Assembly: GCA_024734495.1 (NCBI GenBank)
Contig: JALMQS010000102.1
Span: forward strand, 10,511,140-10,575,139
Direction of reading: 5' to 3'
DNA length: 64,000 bases
Origin: Forficula auricularia
Lineage: Eukaryota; Arthropoda; Insecta; Dermaptera; Forficulidae
Position 1 is the stretch's first letter, and every line of letters starts with the position of its first letter. Of the stretch, positions 56,901-63,693 are shown piece after piece. The notes below the pieces were generated by a model. That model saw only the letters and a program-made list of their open reading frames with translations. It searched no databases and was not told the origin of the DNA. The translations under genes and the position numbers were made by a program.

Positions 56901-58456
56901 TATAATTCTTAGAGAGAAACAAAGAGGTTGTCATCTATATATATAAAGTTAAGGTTTTGTCTGTACATTGGTCCAAATCACGCCAAATTTTGGTTGCACA
57001 CGTTTCAAGCAAAGTTATGAACGAAAACACCCTCAACAAAATTCCTGTCTGTCTGTTTCAGTGGTTTCCGCGCGGGGGGGGGGGGGGGGGGGGGTTCAGG
57101 TGAGGGTTCAGTGGCGTAGTGGGGTGGTACGGGAGTGGGGGTCCAAGGTGGCTGGGGTGCAGGATGGAGTGTTGGTGTGGTGGTGGGGGTTGAGCACGGG
57201 TGCATGGTGCGGGTGCTGGGTGGGTTTCGGGGTGTGTGGTGGGTGGGAGTGGGTTGTGAGGTTGGGGTTCGTGGGTTGGGGTCTGAGGTGGGTGGGGTGC
57301 GGGATGGAGTGTTGGGCACGGGTGCATGGTGCGGGGGGTAGGGGTTCTGGGTGGGTTTAGGGGGGGGAGGGTGGAGTGTGAGGGTGGGGTTCGTGGGTTG
57401 GGGGTTTAGGGGACGTGCCCCCTGGCTAGCAAGAGGGCCGCCGAAGGCGGGCCTTGCAGCTAGTTATATATATTTTTTTTTAATTCTGACTGGCTCACAG
57501 GCTGAGAAAGAAGGGAAAAAAAATTTCAATATCCAAGCGATACTGACCCCATGAAAAATAATAATTATAATTAAAAAGACTGATGATGAGGGCCAAGCCT
57601 TCGAAACTATAGTCTCAAACAAATAAATAATATATATATATATATATATATCATATCATTTCGATATATATGTGTATGTTTACGTATGTTTATTTGTATC
57701 AAGCAGAGGACAACAACCTATTTGTTTCTCTTTATGAATCAAGAACTCTGCTACTCTAGGCAAAATAAAAACTTTTCAATTGAAAGATTTTCATTTGTTT
57801 ATATATATACTTAAACAATCAATAAAAAATTTTCCGCCTTCATTTTTCCTATAATTATTGTGCAAACGGCCAGTCAAATTATTATTAATCCAGAATCCAG
57901 CCAGAATAAAAAAAGATTCAACAATAAAGCTAAAAAAGATGTCGAATGATGAACTTTAATAAACACATTTAATATATTTACATAATGAGGCTTTCAGGAA
58001 TGGCCATATCATCGATAAATTGACTCAAAGGTCCCTTGACAGCTTGTCTATTATTTAATTGCAGGCTCATCGATATGGATTTGCGTTGTAAAGAAAGAAT
58101 CTCACTGCTAATACTACCAAGATCAGATTGGAAACTGAGCAACATCGATTCCATTCGCTAGAACAACACAAATATTAAAAATAAAGTTTTTCTATTCTAT
58201 TCCAATATACCGAATGGAATAATAATACCTCTAGAATGCTATCACAGGCTTGTATTTGATTGTGAAGACTGGCAATGTTCTGACTTTCCTTGATATAATC
58301 TTGAATCGATTTGTTTTCCACTTCTTTCAGATCTTTTTCGATTTGTTTCGAATATTGGCGTAAATCGGTCCCCGTTTTGAGAACCTCTTGAACCACCTCA
58401 TCTTGTAAATTCTCTTGGAAATGACCATCATCTTCGTCTAAACTTATATCGTCCAT
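38930..58456 (-). CDS. VPS52: VPS52, subunit of GARP/EARP tethering complexes, 12 exons, about 676 aa
   Basis: Exons on the minus strand: 58456-58229, 58157-57982, 53772-53675, 52469-52316, 52229-52076, 52000-51830, 50354-50198, 49722-49568, 46042-45958, 44787-44584, 40867-40687 and 39198-38930. VPS52 joins VPS51, VPS53 and VPS54 (GARP) or VPS50 (EARP) to tether endosome-derived vesicles at the trans-Golgi and recycling endosomes. Order of recognised segments: KTGTDLRQYSKQIEKDL and SIQDYIKESQNIASLHNQI (coiled-coil N-terminus), LLSFQSDLGSISSEI, KAVAKIRSYLLEQIYKFRKP, DDLMGVEDPG, ESPILVPHSA, YEALFRSEQYALVDTACREY, DCYDAIALILCVHLILRY, AVPALDRYWETLQ, RRYAEFSAAIVG, KEQLIFLINNYDMVLGVLM, EEILSPYFGGIMQFVKEEEA and a C-terminal QYYQRFHKIL...VEIKKYK. 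All junctions are in phase except 6/7, where one surplus base at the GTTAGA/GTAAGT donor breaks the frame. Large introns hold mariner, pogo, hAT and Helitron elements. Confidence 0.93.
39386..40109 (+). mobile_element. Helentron/HINE-like element, copy 5 (in last VPS52 intron)
   Basis: 5' end TCTACTCTTATTAAACGAGC and 3' end CATCGCTCGGTGGCTCCAGG; the G-rich part is 39990-40075. It lacks the 220-bp stem-loop unit. Confidence 0.6.
40129..40472 (-). mobile_element. Non-autonomous Helitron, copy 1
   Basis: On the minus strand it starts TCCTATACTACTAAAG after an A (40473) and ends GGGCCTTGCAGCTAG with T following (40128), the canonical A-TC...CTAG-T Helitron termini with a GCCCGCC/GGTGGGC hairpin before the end. 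The inside is CCCC-rich minisatellite on the plus strand. The overlapping long open frames are artefacts of that composition. Confidence 0.82.
40943..41272. repeat. Inverted pair of tRNA-derived SINE copies
   Basis: Left copy (minus): box A TGGCCAAGAGGATAAG, then GCATCGCAGCGCACATGCG and box B GGTTCGAATCC. Right copy (plus): GCATCGCAGCGCACATGCGA, box B GGTTCGAATCC, then AAATCTTTTTTTCGTTCCC. Outer ends TTAGGGAACGAAGAAAAGA and its inverse complete a 330-bp foldback. The heads do not fold as complete tRNAs. Confidence 0.75.
41453..42735 (+). mobile_element. Nearly intact mariner transposon (in VPS52 intron 10)
   Basis: Terminal repeats GTACAACTTTGCTTC and GAAGCAAAGTTGTAC, about 1.28 kb. The transposase frame runs 41623-42663 (346 aa) with one defect: TAG at 41764-41766 where an acidic codon is expected (ERTCR, stop, WFQRF). 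The downstream part, from codon 77 on, is open. Confidence 0.93.
41623..42663 (+). pseudogene. Mariner transposase with one nonsense codon
   Basis: Cut-and-paste transposase of the DD34D mariner family. The N-terminal domain has MSAYEPNSRHLREVLIFCFN and the ERTCR-stop-WFQRFKNGDF helix-turn-helix; VTQQAISKRLKVMGMIQKQG is the second HTH; WVPYELKPRD is the linker. Catalytic residues: Asp in TGDEKWVHYD, Asp in HDNARPH, and Asp in PSDYHLFRSM 34 residues later. The C-terminus is FQRGIRTLPERWEKVVAGD. Only the stop at codon 48 disables it; the frame is otherwise undamaged, so the insertion is young. It lies on the strand opposite to VPS52. Confidence 0.92.
42780..44015. mobile_element. pogo/Tigger-like MITE with a nested repeat
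   Basis: Terminal inverted repeats CAGTTGACTCTCGATAATTC and GAATTATCGAGAGTCGACTG, flanked by TA on both sides. Sub-terminal ATAATTCGAA and CGATAACTCGAAATC repeats are typical of pogo-like ends. No transposase; 43088-43925 is an inverted CCATACAGGG repeat inserted within it. Confidence 0.82.
43090..43925 (-). repeat. CCATACAGGG repeat, copy 4 (inverted)
   Basis: Starts TTTACCATACAGGGGTATGG and ends AAGTGGATGGCCACATC. The middle unit with the poly-G run (43576-43594) and ATCTAGGCTCTTCT-like blocks is repeated three times. Confidence 0.75.
44018..44540. other. VPS52 intron 10 sequence with a LINE-tail-like block
   Basis: 44195-44480 starts ATCATCATCATTGAGTACAC and contains CCAAGACTGGTTTGACACAA, which resembles 3' tails of arthropod non-LTR elements; orientation and family are uncertain. 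No gene. Confidence 0.4.
45225..45262 (-). ncRNA. Hammerhead-ribozyme-like motif, left arm
   Basis: Minus strand: CCA, CTGAGGA (45259-45253), extra G, stem GTCGA/TCGAC with AATTAA-type loop, GAAAC, GTC, TGG. Stem I CCA/TGG extends to GCCA/TGGC. Identical in core to the right-arm copy. Confidence 0.5.
45619..45656 (+). ncRNA. Hammerhead-ribozyme-like motif, right arm
   Basis: CCA (45619-45621), CTGAGGA, extra G, GTCGA stem, loop, TCGAC, GAAAC, GTC (45651-45653), TGG. Loop differs by one base from the left arm copy; all paired and core positions are the same. Confidence 0.5.
45803..45846 (+). ncRNA. Hammerhead-ribozyme-like motif with 6-bp stem I
   Basis: AAAACC (45803-45808), CTGAAGA, extra A, stem GGAG/CTCC, GAAAC (45833-45837), GTC, GGTTTT (45841-45846). 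AAAACC/GGTTTT is a perfect 6-bp stem I, the longest of the set and the strongest support for a hammerhead fold. Confidence 0.55.
46150..47404. mobile_element. CCGGGTGAG foldback element, copy 2 with DUF4817-like remnant
   Basis: Left end ACCGGGTGAGTTTTTTATCT, right end AAAAAAACTCACCCTGTATA; arms about 230 bp. The centre repeats the broken helix-turn-helix remnant of the 32946 element (GTGGAAGAAGTATTATGGGG, GCCGAGCGTTTTCCTGATAG). Lies in VPS52 intron 8. Confidence 0.8.
47753..48440 (+). repeat. CCATACAGGG repeat, copy 5
   Basis: From GACGTGTTCTGATGTGGCCA to CCCTGTATGGTAAAGTAAAA, with poly-G (47828) and poly-C (47938-47951) runs and the GGTTGAGTTTGCTCAAATGG block. Confidence 0.75.
48441..49103. 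other. VPS52 intron 8 sequence, no gene seen
   Basis: A/T-rich. Around 48953-49010 the minus strand reads CCACAGAATGTAGGGATCGA then AACGTCGTC, another degraded member of the GAAACGTC motif group. Nothing else recognised. Confidence 0.35.
49104..49450 (+). repeat. CCATACAGGG repeat, copy 6 (5' truncated)
   Basis: Begins TATGCACCAAAATCTAATCA and ends CCTGTATGGTAAAGTAAAAA. Nearly identical to the right half of copy 5. Confidence 0.75.
49786..50166. repeat. Foldback element in VPS52 intron 7
   Basis: Arms of about 150 bp: TTGCAGTAAAAACCCGTTTT, TACCTTTGTGGCAACTAGAA, GTCTAGAATCTTCATTTTTG at the left and their inverse at the right (CAAAAATGAAGATTCTAGAC, ACGGGTTTTTTACTGCAA). No coding capacity. Confidence 0.8.
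50530..51600 (-). mobile_element. Degraded mariner-like transposon in VPS52 intron 6
   Basis: Minus-strand fragments in order: SLSDFRPIFLYKFKLNQSAA and ERTVRRWFAKFRSRDFSPEV (HTH), TLVETDPSQTVRGMPEELGV and LKRIGKVKKLEKWVSHDLND (second HTH and linker), a damaged first-Asp region, GVIQYNFLQPGQTITVESYC, ILFHDNARPHVSQITVRKL (second Asp) and HPPYSPDLSPTDYHLFMHFD (third Asp, DD34D spacing), ending LVLRWQKCTDSNDAYFD. At least three frame breaks. Confidence 0.9.
52473..52850. other. VPS52 intron 3 sequence, no gene seen
   Basis: A/T-rich, with a short run of G at about 52598 and no similarity recognised. Confidence 0.3.
52855..53185 (-). pseudogene. LINE remnant, same family as 19529-20568
   Basis: Minus strand encodes a decayed RT C-terminus with FAVKLDKN-like, ANSFIPMTSRDWNSLP-like and PPLS-like segments, parallel to the LINE in the B9D2 intron. 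The plus strand shares GGGAAAGA, GAGAGTTCCAG and GTGGTC blocks with 19710-19800. Confidence 0.7.
53252..53539. mobile_element. hAT MITE, copy 1, with exact 8-bp target duplication
   Basis: Terminal inverted repeats CAAGGGCGGATCCAGG and CCTGGATCCGCCCTTG, flanked on both sides by CTCTCTAT (53244-53251 and 53540-53547). 288 bp; the interior has G and C homopolymer runs and AGAACTTTATTTTCAATTTT. Non-autonomous hAT element. Confidence 0.92.
53849..55123 (-). mobile_element. IS630/Tc1-like transposon remnant in VPS52 intron 2
   Basis: Terminal repeats TACAGGGTGGGGCAGAAGTA and TACTTCTGCTCCACCCTGTA. Minus-strand remnants ISGHYFFEENGQTVTVTAGR, MLENFFDPQLQRL and VDWPARSPDLSMCDFFLWGY (last catalytic Asp), then LEELKTRIIEETSAILLEMC, belong to an IS630-Tc1-mariner superfamily transposase with frameshifts. 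A 270-bp palindrome (53932-54200) is inserted in its 3' part. Confidence 0.85.
53932..54200. repeat. Perfect palindrome, 126-bp arms
   Basis: Arms 53932-54057 and 54075-54200 appear identical base for base when inverted, around a 17-nt spacer (54058-54074). Arm landmarks: AATTGATATATCAATGAGAA, TTTTGATCGCGCTTATTTGA, TATCGCGAGACTACTGCGGA. Diverged single arms of this family occur at 19270-19440, 20560-20690, 60290-60500 and 60808-60880. Confidence 0.9.
55124..55636. other. VPS52 intron 2 sequence, no gene seen
   Basis: Somewhat less A/T-rich around 55380-55590; no reading frame or repeat end recognised there. Possibly an old transposon remnant. Confidence 0.3.
55637..56536. mobile_element. hAT MITE interrupted by a Helitron
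   Basis: Ends CAGAGGTTCCAAACTTTTTA with GGGCCGCATG, and GCGGGCCGTAGTTTGAGGAC with CCCTG are hAT-type inverted repeats. Flanks ACTTAGAT and ACTTAAGA agree only partly, so the 8-bp duplication has decayed. A Helitron occupies 55738-56417, leaving about 100 bp on each side. Confidence 0.75.
55738..56417 (-). mobile_element. Non-autonomous Helitron, copy 2
   Basis: Minus strand starts TCACATACTACTAAAGGGCA after an A and ends GGCGGGCCTTGCAGCTAG. The interior is a minisatellite: a unit of about 118 bp with CTTCTCCCCCGCCTCTGATC and CACTCCAACCCAGTAAACC is repeated three times between 55870 and 56215. Same family as 40129-40472. The base after CTAG is C, not T. Confidence 0.82.
56537..56933. other. 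VPS52 intron 2 sequence, no gene seen
   Basis: A/T-rich; no element ends identified. Confidence 0.3.
56934..57463 (+). mobile_element. Non-autonomous Helitron, copy 3 (G-rich)
   Basis: Begins TCTATATATATAAAGTTAAG after A (56933), ends GGCGGGCCTTGCAGCTAG followed by T (57464): exact Helitron termini with a GCCGCC/GGCGGGC hairpin. The inside is strongly G-biased (GGGTGGGT-type repeats, poly-G at 57076-57094), which produces long but meaningless open frames on both strands. Confidence 0.88.
57550..57740 (+). repeat. Single arm of the 20700-21030 palindrome family with hammerhead-like core
   Basis: Contains CTGATGA (57580-57586), one extra T, stem GAGGG/CCTTC with CCAAG loop, GAAACTATAGTC (57603-57614), then ATATAT repeats and CATCAAGCAGAGGACAAC. 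The stem differs from the 20771 copy by compensating changes (GAAGAC/GTCTTC there, GAGGG/CCTTC here). Confidence 0.65.
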
Positions 58457-58844
58457 TTTTACAATTGCCTGCTAGTTAAAATGTTAATTTTTTTATATAA
58501 AAATCTAAATCTAGAGTATATATCTTTTAATTTTATTATAAAATTACATCACTAGTATTAAATTTGTGATTGATTGATAAATATATTTGACGTTTATTGA
58601 TGTCATATGAGCAACATAAAAACTATTCGGTAAGAAATTAGCAATGTAAGAAATTATTCAAGCTGGTCAAATTCTAACCTAACCTAACCTGAGATTTTTC
58701 TGTCATAGATAAACAAGAAAAATTTATAAAATAATTTCAATACTAAAAGACATTTGATAATATAATCACAGAATTGACTTAAGAAAAGTTTATATACTAC
58801 AATTTAAAAAGAAGAACTTTTTAAAAAGTTTGAAATTTTACATA
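58457..58844. promoter_or_regulatory. Putative bidirectional promoter between VPS52 and the 72-aa gene
   Basis: The 388 bp between the two divergent start codons carry no recognisable transposon, unlike almost every other gap of this size in the window. The stretch is A/T-rich, contains a short tandem of CTAACCTAAC type at about 58673-58690, and no obvious TATA position can be assigned. Its role as a shared promoter is inferred from layout. Confidence 0.4.
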
Positions 58845-61800
58845 ATGGAATGTTTAAAAAGATGTAAGACAATAATTTTATTAAATGATTATTTTAAGTT
58901 ATTCTTATAAAGGGTGTCCCAAAAGTCAAGGATCAAACGTGAACACGAGATAGGTGAGTTCAGGATTGTCCAAAATAAAATAAATTTTTAAATAAAACTC
59001 TCTTAGTTTTCGAGTTATGGGCATTTTTTTGAAAACGGTGAAAATCGCTACCCTGCTCTAAATATTTGAATGCTGTGGCTACGAATTTTCATATTTTATA
59101 ATTCTAATTTTTGTTACGGAATCCTGAATAATACTGCTATCGATCACAAAACAGAAAATAACTAAGAGTATTATACTTTTTGAGAAAATAAATATTTTTA
59201 TCAGATTCATGTGTCAAAAAATTTTAATCAGCTAACTTTGACTCTTGATATCTTAAAAAAAAACTGTATCAAACAATAATGGCAAATTATCTAAAAAATT
59301 GACGCATTTAATCAAGATTTCAAAATGGTATAAAACATTCCACTTTTTTAAAAAACAAAAAATAATATTTGCATTTTTATGCGAAAGAAACTAATTTCAA
59401 AACACAATTCGTAATTGGCTAAAGGGTAGAATTTAACATGAAAACTAATTTAATTTATTAAAATATTTTTATTCAATTAAAGTAAATGTTCAAAATAATA
59501 ATTGTTTTTATATTCAATATCTAATAATATTTAAAATTACAAATTAAAATTAAAATTATTTGATATCTGTTTTCATGTTAAATTCTACCCTTTAGCCAAT
59601 TACGAATTGTGTTTTGAAATTAGTTTCTTTCGCATAAAAATGCAAATATTATTTTTTGTTTTTTAAAAAAGTGGAATGTTTTATACCATTTTGAAATCTT
59701 GATTAAATGCGTCAATTTTTTTAGATAATTTGCCATTATTGTTTGACACAGTTTTTTTAAGATATCAAGAGTCAAAATTAGCTGATTAAAATTTTTTGAC
59801 ACATGAATCTGACAAAAATATTTTTTTCTCAAAAAGTATAATACTCTTAGTTATTTTCTGTATTGTGATCGATAGCAGTATTATTCAGAATTCCGTAACA
59901 AAAATTAGAATTATAAAATATGAAAATTCGTAGCCACAGCATTCAAATATTTAGAGCAGGATAGCGATTTTCATGGTTTTCAAAAAATGCCCATAACTCG
60001 AAAACTAAGAAAGTTTTATTTAAAAAAAAATTTTATTTTGGACAATCCTGAATTCACCTATCTCGTGTTCACGTTTGATCCTTGACTTTTTGGGACACCC
60101 TGTATATTAGATCGTTCGGAAAGTCATTTCGTTTTTGTTTTGTTTTTTGGTGAAAATGAAAGACGATTTTCTTAAAGTGTATAAATATTTTATTAAATTA
60201 TATATTCTCTATTTTGGTCCAATACCTTTTGCCATTTTTGGCTATGCACACACACAGTTGATTTTCAGTCGAGCGATAGTTTAGTTGATGGACATAAATA
60301 TATTAATCGTATGTTTCCTATATTTGATTCAATCGCAAATCGATGAACTTTTGTCAAATATTAAGTGAAAATAATATCTGCACTTATATATTTCTAACTT
60401 GAAATAATGAAGTTAAATAAATTTATAATTTTCTCATTAATATACTAAAGAATAATTAACATATTAACGAGAAATATTTTGATCGCGTTTTTTAAACAAG
60501 ATATACAGGGTGGTCCCGAATTCATGGTACAAACGTTAATGGTGGGTACAGGACATTGTAATAATGAGTTATTGTATAGGAATGTATAGTCGCAAGTGGC
60601 GCGGTGAGGCTTAAACAGGGGAAATAAAAGGAAAGAGACATGGAGTGATCGGTGGGTATCATTGCCTGTAGAGGGCAGGAGATGTATATTGTTACAATGT
60701 TATATATATATATATATATCTATATATATCTACAATAGATATATATTGTTACAATGTCCTGTACCTACCATTAACGTTTGTACCATGAATTCGGGACCAC
60801 CCTGTATATCGCGAGACTACTGCTGGTTGAAGCTATTGGAGTCTGCTGAGTCTCAAGTCTGGACCAAGAGAGAATGAATGATTTTTTAGTGATTTTTATT
60901 TATTTTTTTGAGATCTAATTAACCCCACTAGAACTAATTTATCCCGTTTTTTTTGACCTCTGTTCTAGTGTGTGATTTCTGTCAACTACTTTTGTAATTC
61001 TTGTATTACACAGGTCGACAAAAAACTTTTTTTCCTTGTTCCTAAGATTTATTTCATGATTTTTCTATTCAGTGTGCATCAAAATAAATGAAAAATACCT
61101 ATATTCCATATAAAGTTTGCTTTCGTAGTGGTTATAATAATAGTAATAAACGACGAAAAAGGCCTATTTTGACCTATTTTTTAGTCCTATTAGATATTAA
61201 ACAGCAATATTTGAAATCAAAATATTTTGTTGATCTAATAGAAAACAGCTTCCTCTTTGATTTTCAAATTACCACTTGTTTTTAGTTCAATTAGAACTCA
61301 ATATAACTAAAAAACTAAAACTACGTGATTATAAAGAACAATAAACATAGATTAAAACATATGTTCTTAGTTTTTTAGTTATAACTCGAGTTCTAATTGA
61401 GCTACAAACAGGTGGTAAATTGACAATCAAAGAGGAAGCTGTTGTCTATAACGTCAACAAAATATTTCGATTGTAAATATTGCTGTTTAATATTTAATGG
61501 GACTAGAAAATAGGTTAAAATGGCCTTTTTCGTCATTTTGACCGATAATATTTTAAAACTCTGACCTGTTGTAAAAAATCGAGAAATTGCATTAAAATTA
61601 GCTTATGAAACTTTACTGGAATCCAATGTTAGGTTTACGGGCACAAATTTTTGTCGACCTGTGTTATCTGATATTTTAAATATATATATATATATTTTTT
61701 AATAATTTATTATATTTTCAGCTTTATTGACTCTCAGATGGACTCCATTGCAAAATCAAGTTCGATTTAAAAGAGTAAATATCCAAAAACCTAGACCTCC

Positions 61801-61921
61801 ACATTATTTAAAAGCTCAACTACTAGCCGTTTGCCGGCCCATATTGCCTCCTCATTTAAAACCATTGACGCCGGGTAATATTTTTATATGTGAAAAAGGT
61901 GCTAAAAAATCAAGGAAATGA
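58845..61921 (+). CDS. Small basic 72-aa protein, 2 exons, function unrecognised
   Basis: Exon 1 (58845-58863) encodes only MECLKR plus one base before a GTAAGA donor; exon 2 (61722-61921) follows a pyrimidine-rich ATTTTCAG acceptor. The join is in phase and gives 72 aa ending GAKKSRK. I do not recognise the family. Visible features are a short N-terminus SLLTLRWTPLQNQVRFKRV that could be an amphipathic mitochondrial presequence, a Pro-rich middle (KPRPPHYLKAQLLAVCRPIL, then PPHLKPLTPG) and a lysine-rich C-terminus. A small mitochondrial or ribosome-associated protein is possible, but this is inference from composition only. The gene is divergent from VPS52 with 388 bp between the two ATGs, suggesting a shared promoter. 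Its single intron is filled by three foldback elements. The 19-nt first exon is short but the phase match and the open, strongly biased exon 2 favour a real gene. Confidence 0.6.
58914..60106. mobile_element. Long foldback element, arms about 530 bp, in the 72-aa gene intron
   Basis: Left arm AGGGTGTCCCAAAAGTCAAG, ATCAAACGTGAACACGAGAT to TAACATGAAAAC (59443); right arm is the near-identical inverse ending TTTTTGGGACACCCT at 60106. Spacer about 125 bp. The outer AGGGTGTCCCAAAAGT end is typical of Tc1/mariner-like or foldback MITEs. No coding capacity. Confidence 0.88.
60505..60807. mobile_element. Foldback MITE inserted in a single palindrome-family arm
   Basis: Arms CAGGGTGGTCCCGAATTCAT / GGTACAAACGTTAATGG and their inverse ending ACCACCCTG, with TA on both sides. 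Around it, GATCGCGTTTTTTAAACAAG and TATCGCGAGACTACTGCTGG are the two halves of one arm of the 53932 palindrome family, so the MITE landed inside that repeat. Confidence 0.85.
61008..61665. repeat. Foldback element close to the last exon of the 72-aa gene
   Basis: Ends TACACAGGTCGACAAAAA and TTTTTGTCGACCTGTGTTA; inner inverted blocks GACCTATTTTTTAGTCCTAT and ATGGGACTAGAAAATAGGTT, and GCTTCCTCTTTGATTTTCAA with its inverse. About 50 bp before the exon 2 acceptor. Confidence 0.8.
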
Positions 61922-62404
61922 GTCGAATTTAATCCCTCTTGTAAGAATTTTTTAAATAACTATAATTATTTATATTTATATTAAAATTAAAATTAATTTA
62001 ATATAAAAATTAAAAAGTTAAAATACTAGGTTGTGTTTCACAAATAAAAAACAAAAATTATTTTGAGAATAAACTAGATATATATATTTCGGGTTAAAAA
62101 CCTAGTATTTTTAACTTTTTAATTCTTAGTACCTGGAGCCACCGAGCGATGCACGGTAACTTTTTACTTTAGTTAAAAGCTATTTATTAATATTATTTTT
62201 AATTTAAAATTCTGATAAAAATACAAATATATATAGTACACTATATATAGTATATATGCCCCCCCCCCGATACCCCCCGGACCCCCACCGCACCCCACCT
62301 CCTGCACCCCCACATCCAACCCCGCCCCAAACCCGCACCTGGCCCCCACCACTGCACCACAACTCTTGCACCCCCAGCCCCACCCCCGCACCCAGTTTTT
62401 CCAT

Positions 62405-63405
62405 ATAGTCCAAGAGCCCATGACCCATTTTTCATGAAGTGTTTGATTGAAGTAGATATTTCACCTAGAGGTATTAATATCATAGATGAGTAGTGAATCT
62501 GCTGTTTGCCTGATCTACCTGGGTACTACTACTACTACGCATAGGAGAAAGTTATAAAAAAATGTTCGCCAAAAAAAGTGTTTCATTCAAAATCCAACAA
62601 ATACTATTCGAAAGTTAAGTTGATTTTAAATTAAAAATTAACTAAGCCAGACACTTTTAGGGGGGGTAATACTGATCCAGACCAAGGGCGGATCCAGGAA
62701 TTTTGTGTGTGTGTGTGTGTGGGGGGGAGAATGTATATAAGGTGCCCGATGTATATAAGATCAACTTTTTGTCTTGTCTCGAAAGTGTTTCGCGATCGAA
62801 TTGTCCAAGCGGGGGGGGGGGGGGGGGGTTCAGAGATGCGCACACACACACACAACCATAGAACTTTATTTTCAATTTTTAAAATTTTTAAAAAAATAAA
62901 TGTTTTTTTTTTTACAAGTTTCATATCTCATATTTTAAGTTCATTAAAATAAAAATTAAAAAAAAATTTTTTGTTATAAATTCCCTGTCGATTTGGCCGC
63001 CGTTTTTTGGCCTCTATGGGGAGGGGGCGGTCGCCCCCTCCGCCCCCCCTGGATCCGCGCTTGATCCAGACAACCCTAAAGTTGTTTTTTTCAAATAAAA
63101 AAAATGCAACTTTAGGGTTGTCTGGATCAGTATTAACCCCCCTAAAAGTGTCTGACTTAGTTAATTTATAATTTAAAATCAACTTAATAACTAATAATAG
63201 TATTTGTTGGATTTAGAATCAAACACTTTTTTGGCGAACATTTTTTTATAACTTTCTCCTATGCGTAGTAGTAGTAGTACCCAGGTAGATCAGGAAAACA
63301 GCAGATTCACTACTCATCTATGCTATTAATACCTCTAGGTGAAATATCTACTTCAATCAAACACTTCATAAAAAATGGGTCATGGGCTCTTGGACTAATA
63401 GGTAC
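62405..63405. repeat. Large inverted repeat, left arm broken by a hAT MITE
   Basis: Arms about 62405-62682 and 63105-63405: CAAGAGCCCATGACCCATTT, GATTGAAGTAGATATTTCAC, CTACCTGGGTACTACTACTA, ACACTTTTAGGGGGG and their inverse. After removal of the MITE the centre reads ACAACCCTAAAGTTG ... CAACTTTAGGGTTGT, showing the palindrome predates the MITE. Confidence 0.85.
62683..63063. mobile_element. hAT MITE, copy 2, with exact 8-bp target duplication
   Basis: Same termini as copy 1 (CAAGGGCGGATCCAGG; right end GGATCCGCGCTTG with one change), flanked by ATCCAGAC at 62675-62682 and 63064-63071. 381 bp. Interior again has TG repeats, a G run at about 62811-62828 and a C-rich segment. Confidence 0.92.
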
Positions 63406-63447
63406 AGTGGTTTTTCTCAGATTTTAAATTAAAAATAATACACATAT

Positions 63448-63693
63448 ATGAGCCGTTTATTTTGAAAGTGGCCTAAGTCCATTATTTTGAGATATTTGTA
63501 TTTATATTTTTATAAATACATATATTTATACATATTTTGATGCATTTATTTTGACAAATTCATGAGGATATTGTATTCCTTTGGCTATGATATTATAAAT
63601 TTGAAAAGAAGATATCTATGTCTAACTAAATCTGTCATTAACTCATTTTCTTCAAAATTGGACTTGGGGCACTTTCAAAATAAACGGCTCATA
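63448..63693. mobile_element. Small TA-flanked MITE
   Basis: Inverted ends ATGAGCCGTTTATTTTGAAA with GTGGCC, and GGGGCACTTTCAAAATAAAC with GGCTCAT, about 246 bp, flanked by TA. Its insertion splits the HINE sequence AAAAATAATA/TAACTTTTAACTG. Confidence 0.75.

Noticed and set aside
57005..57360. Overlapping open frames of 68-130 codons on both strands in the G-rich Helitron
   Set aside because: Composition artefact: G-rich strand gives Gly/Val/Trp repeats and the other strand Pro/Thr/His repeats; no similarity and exact Helitron ends enclose them.
61088..61285. 65-codon frame in the 72-aa gene intron
   Set aside because: Lies within the inverted arms of the foldback element 61008-61665; no similarity or splice logic.
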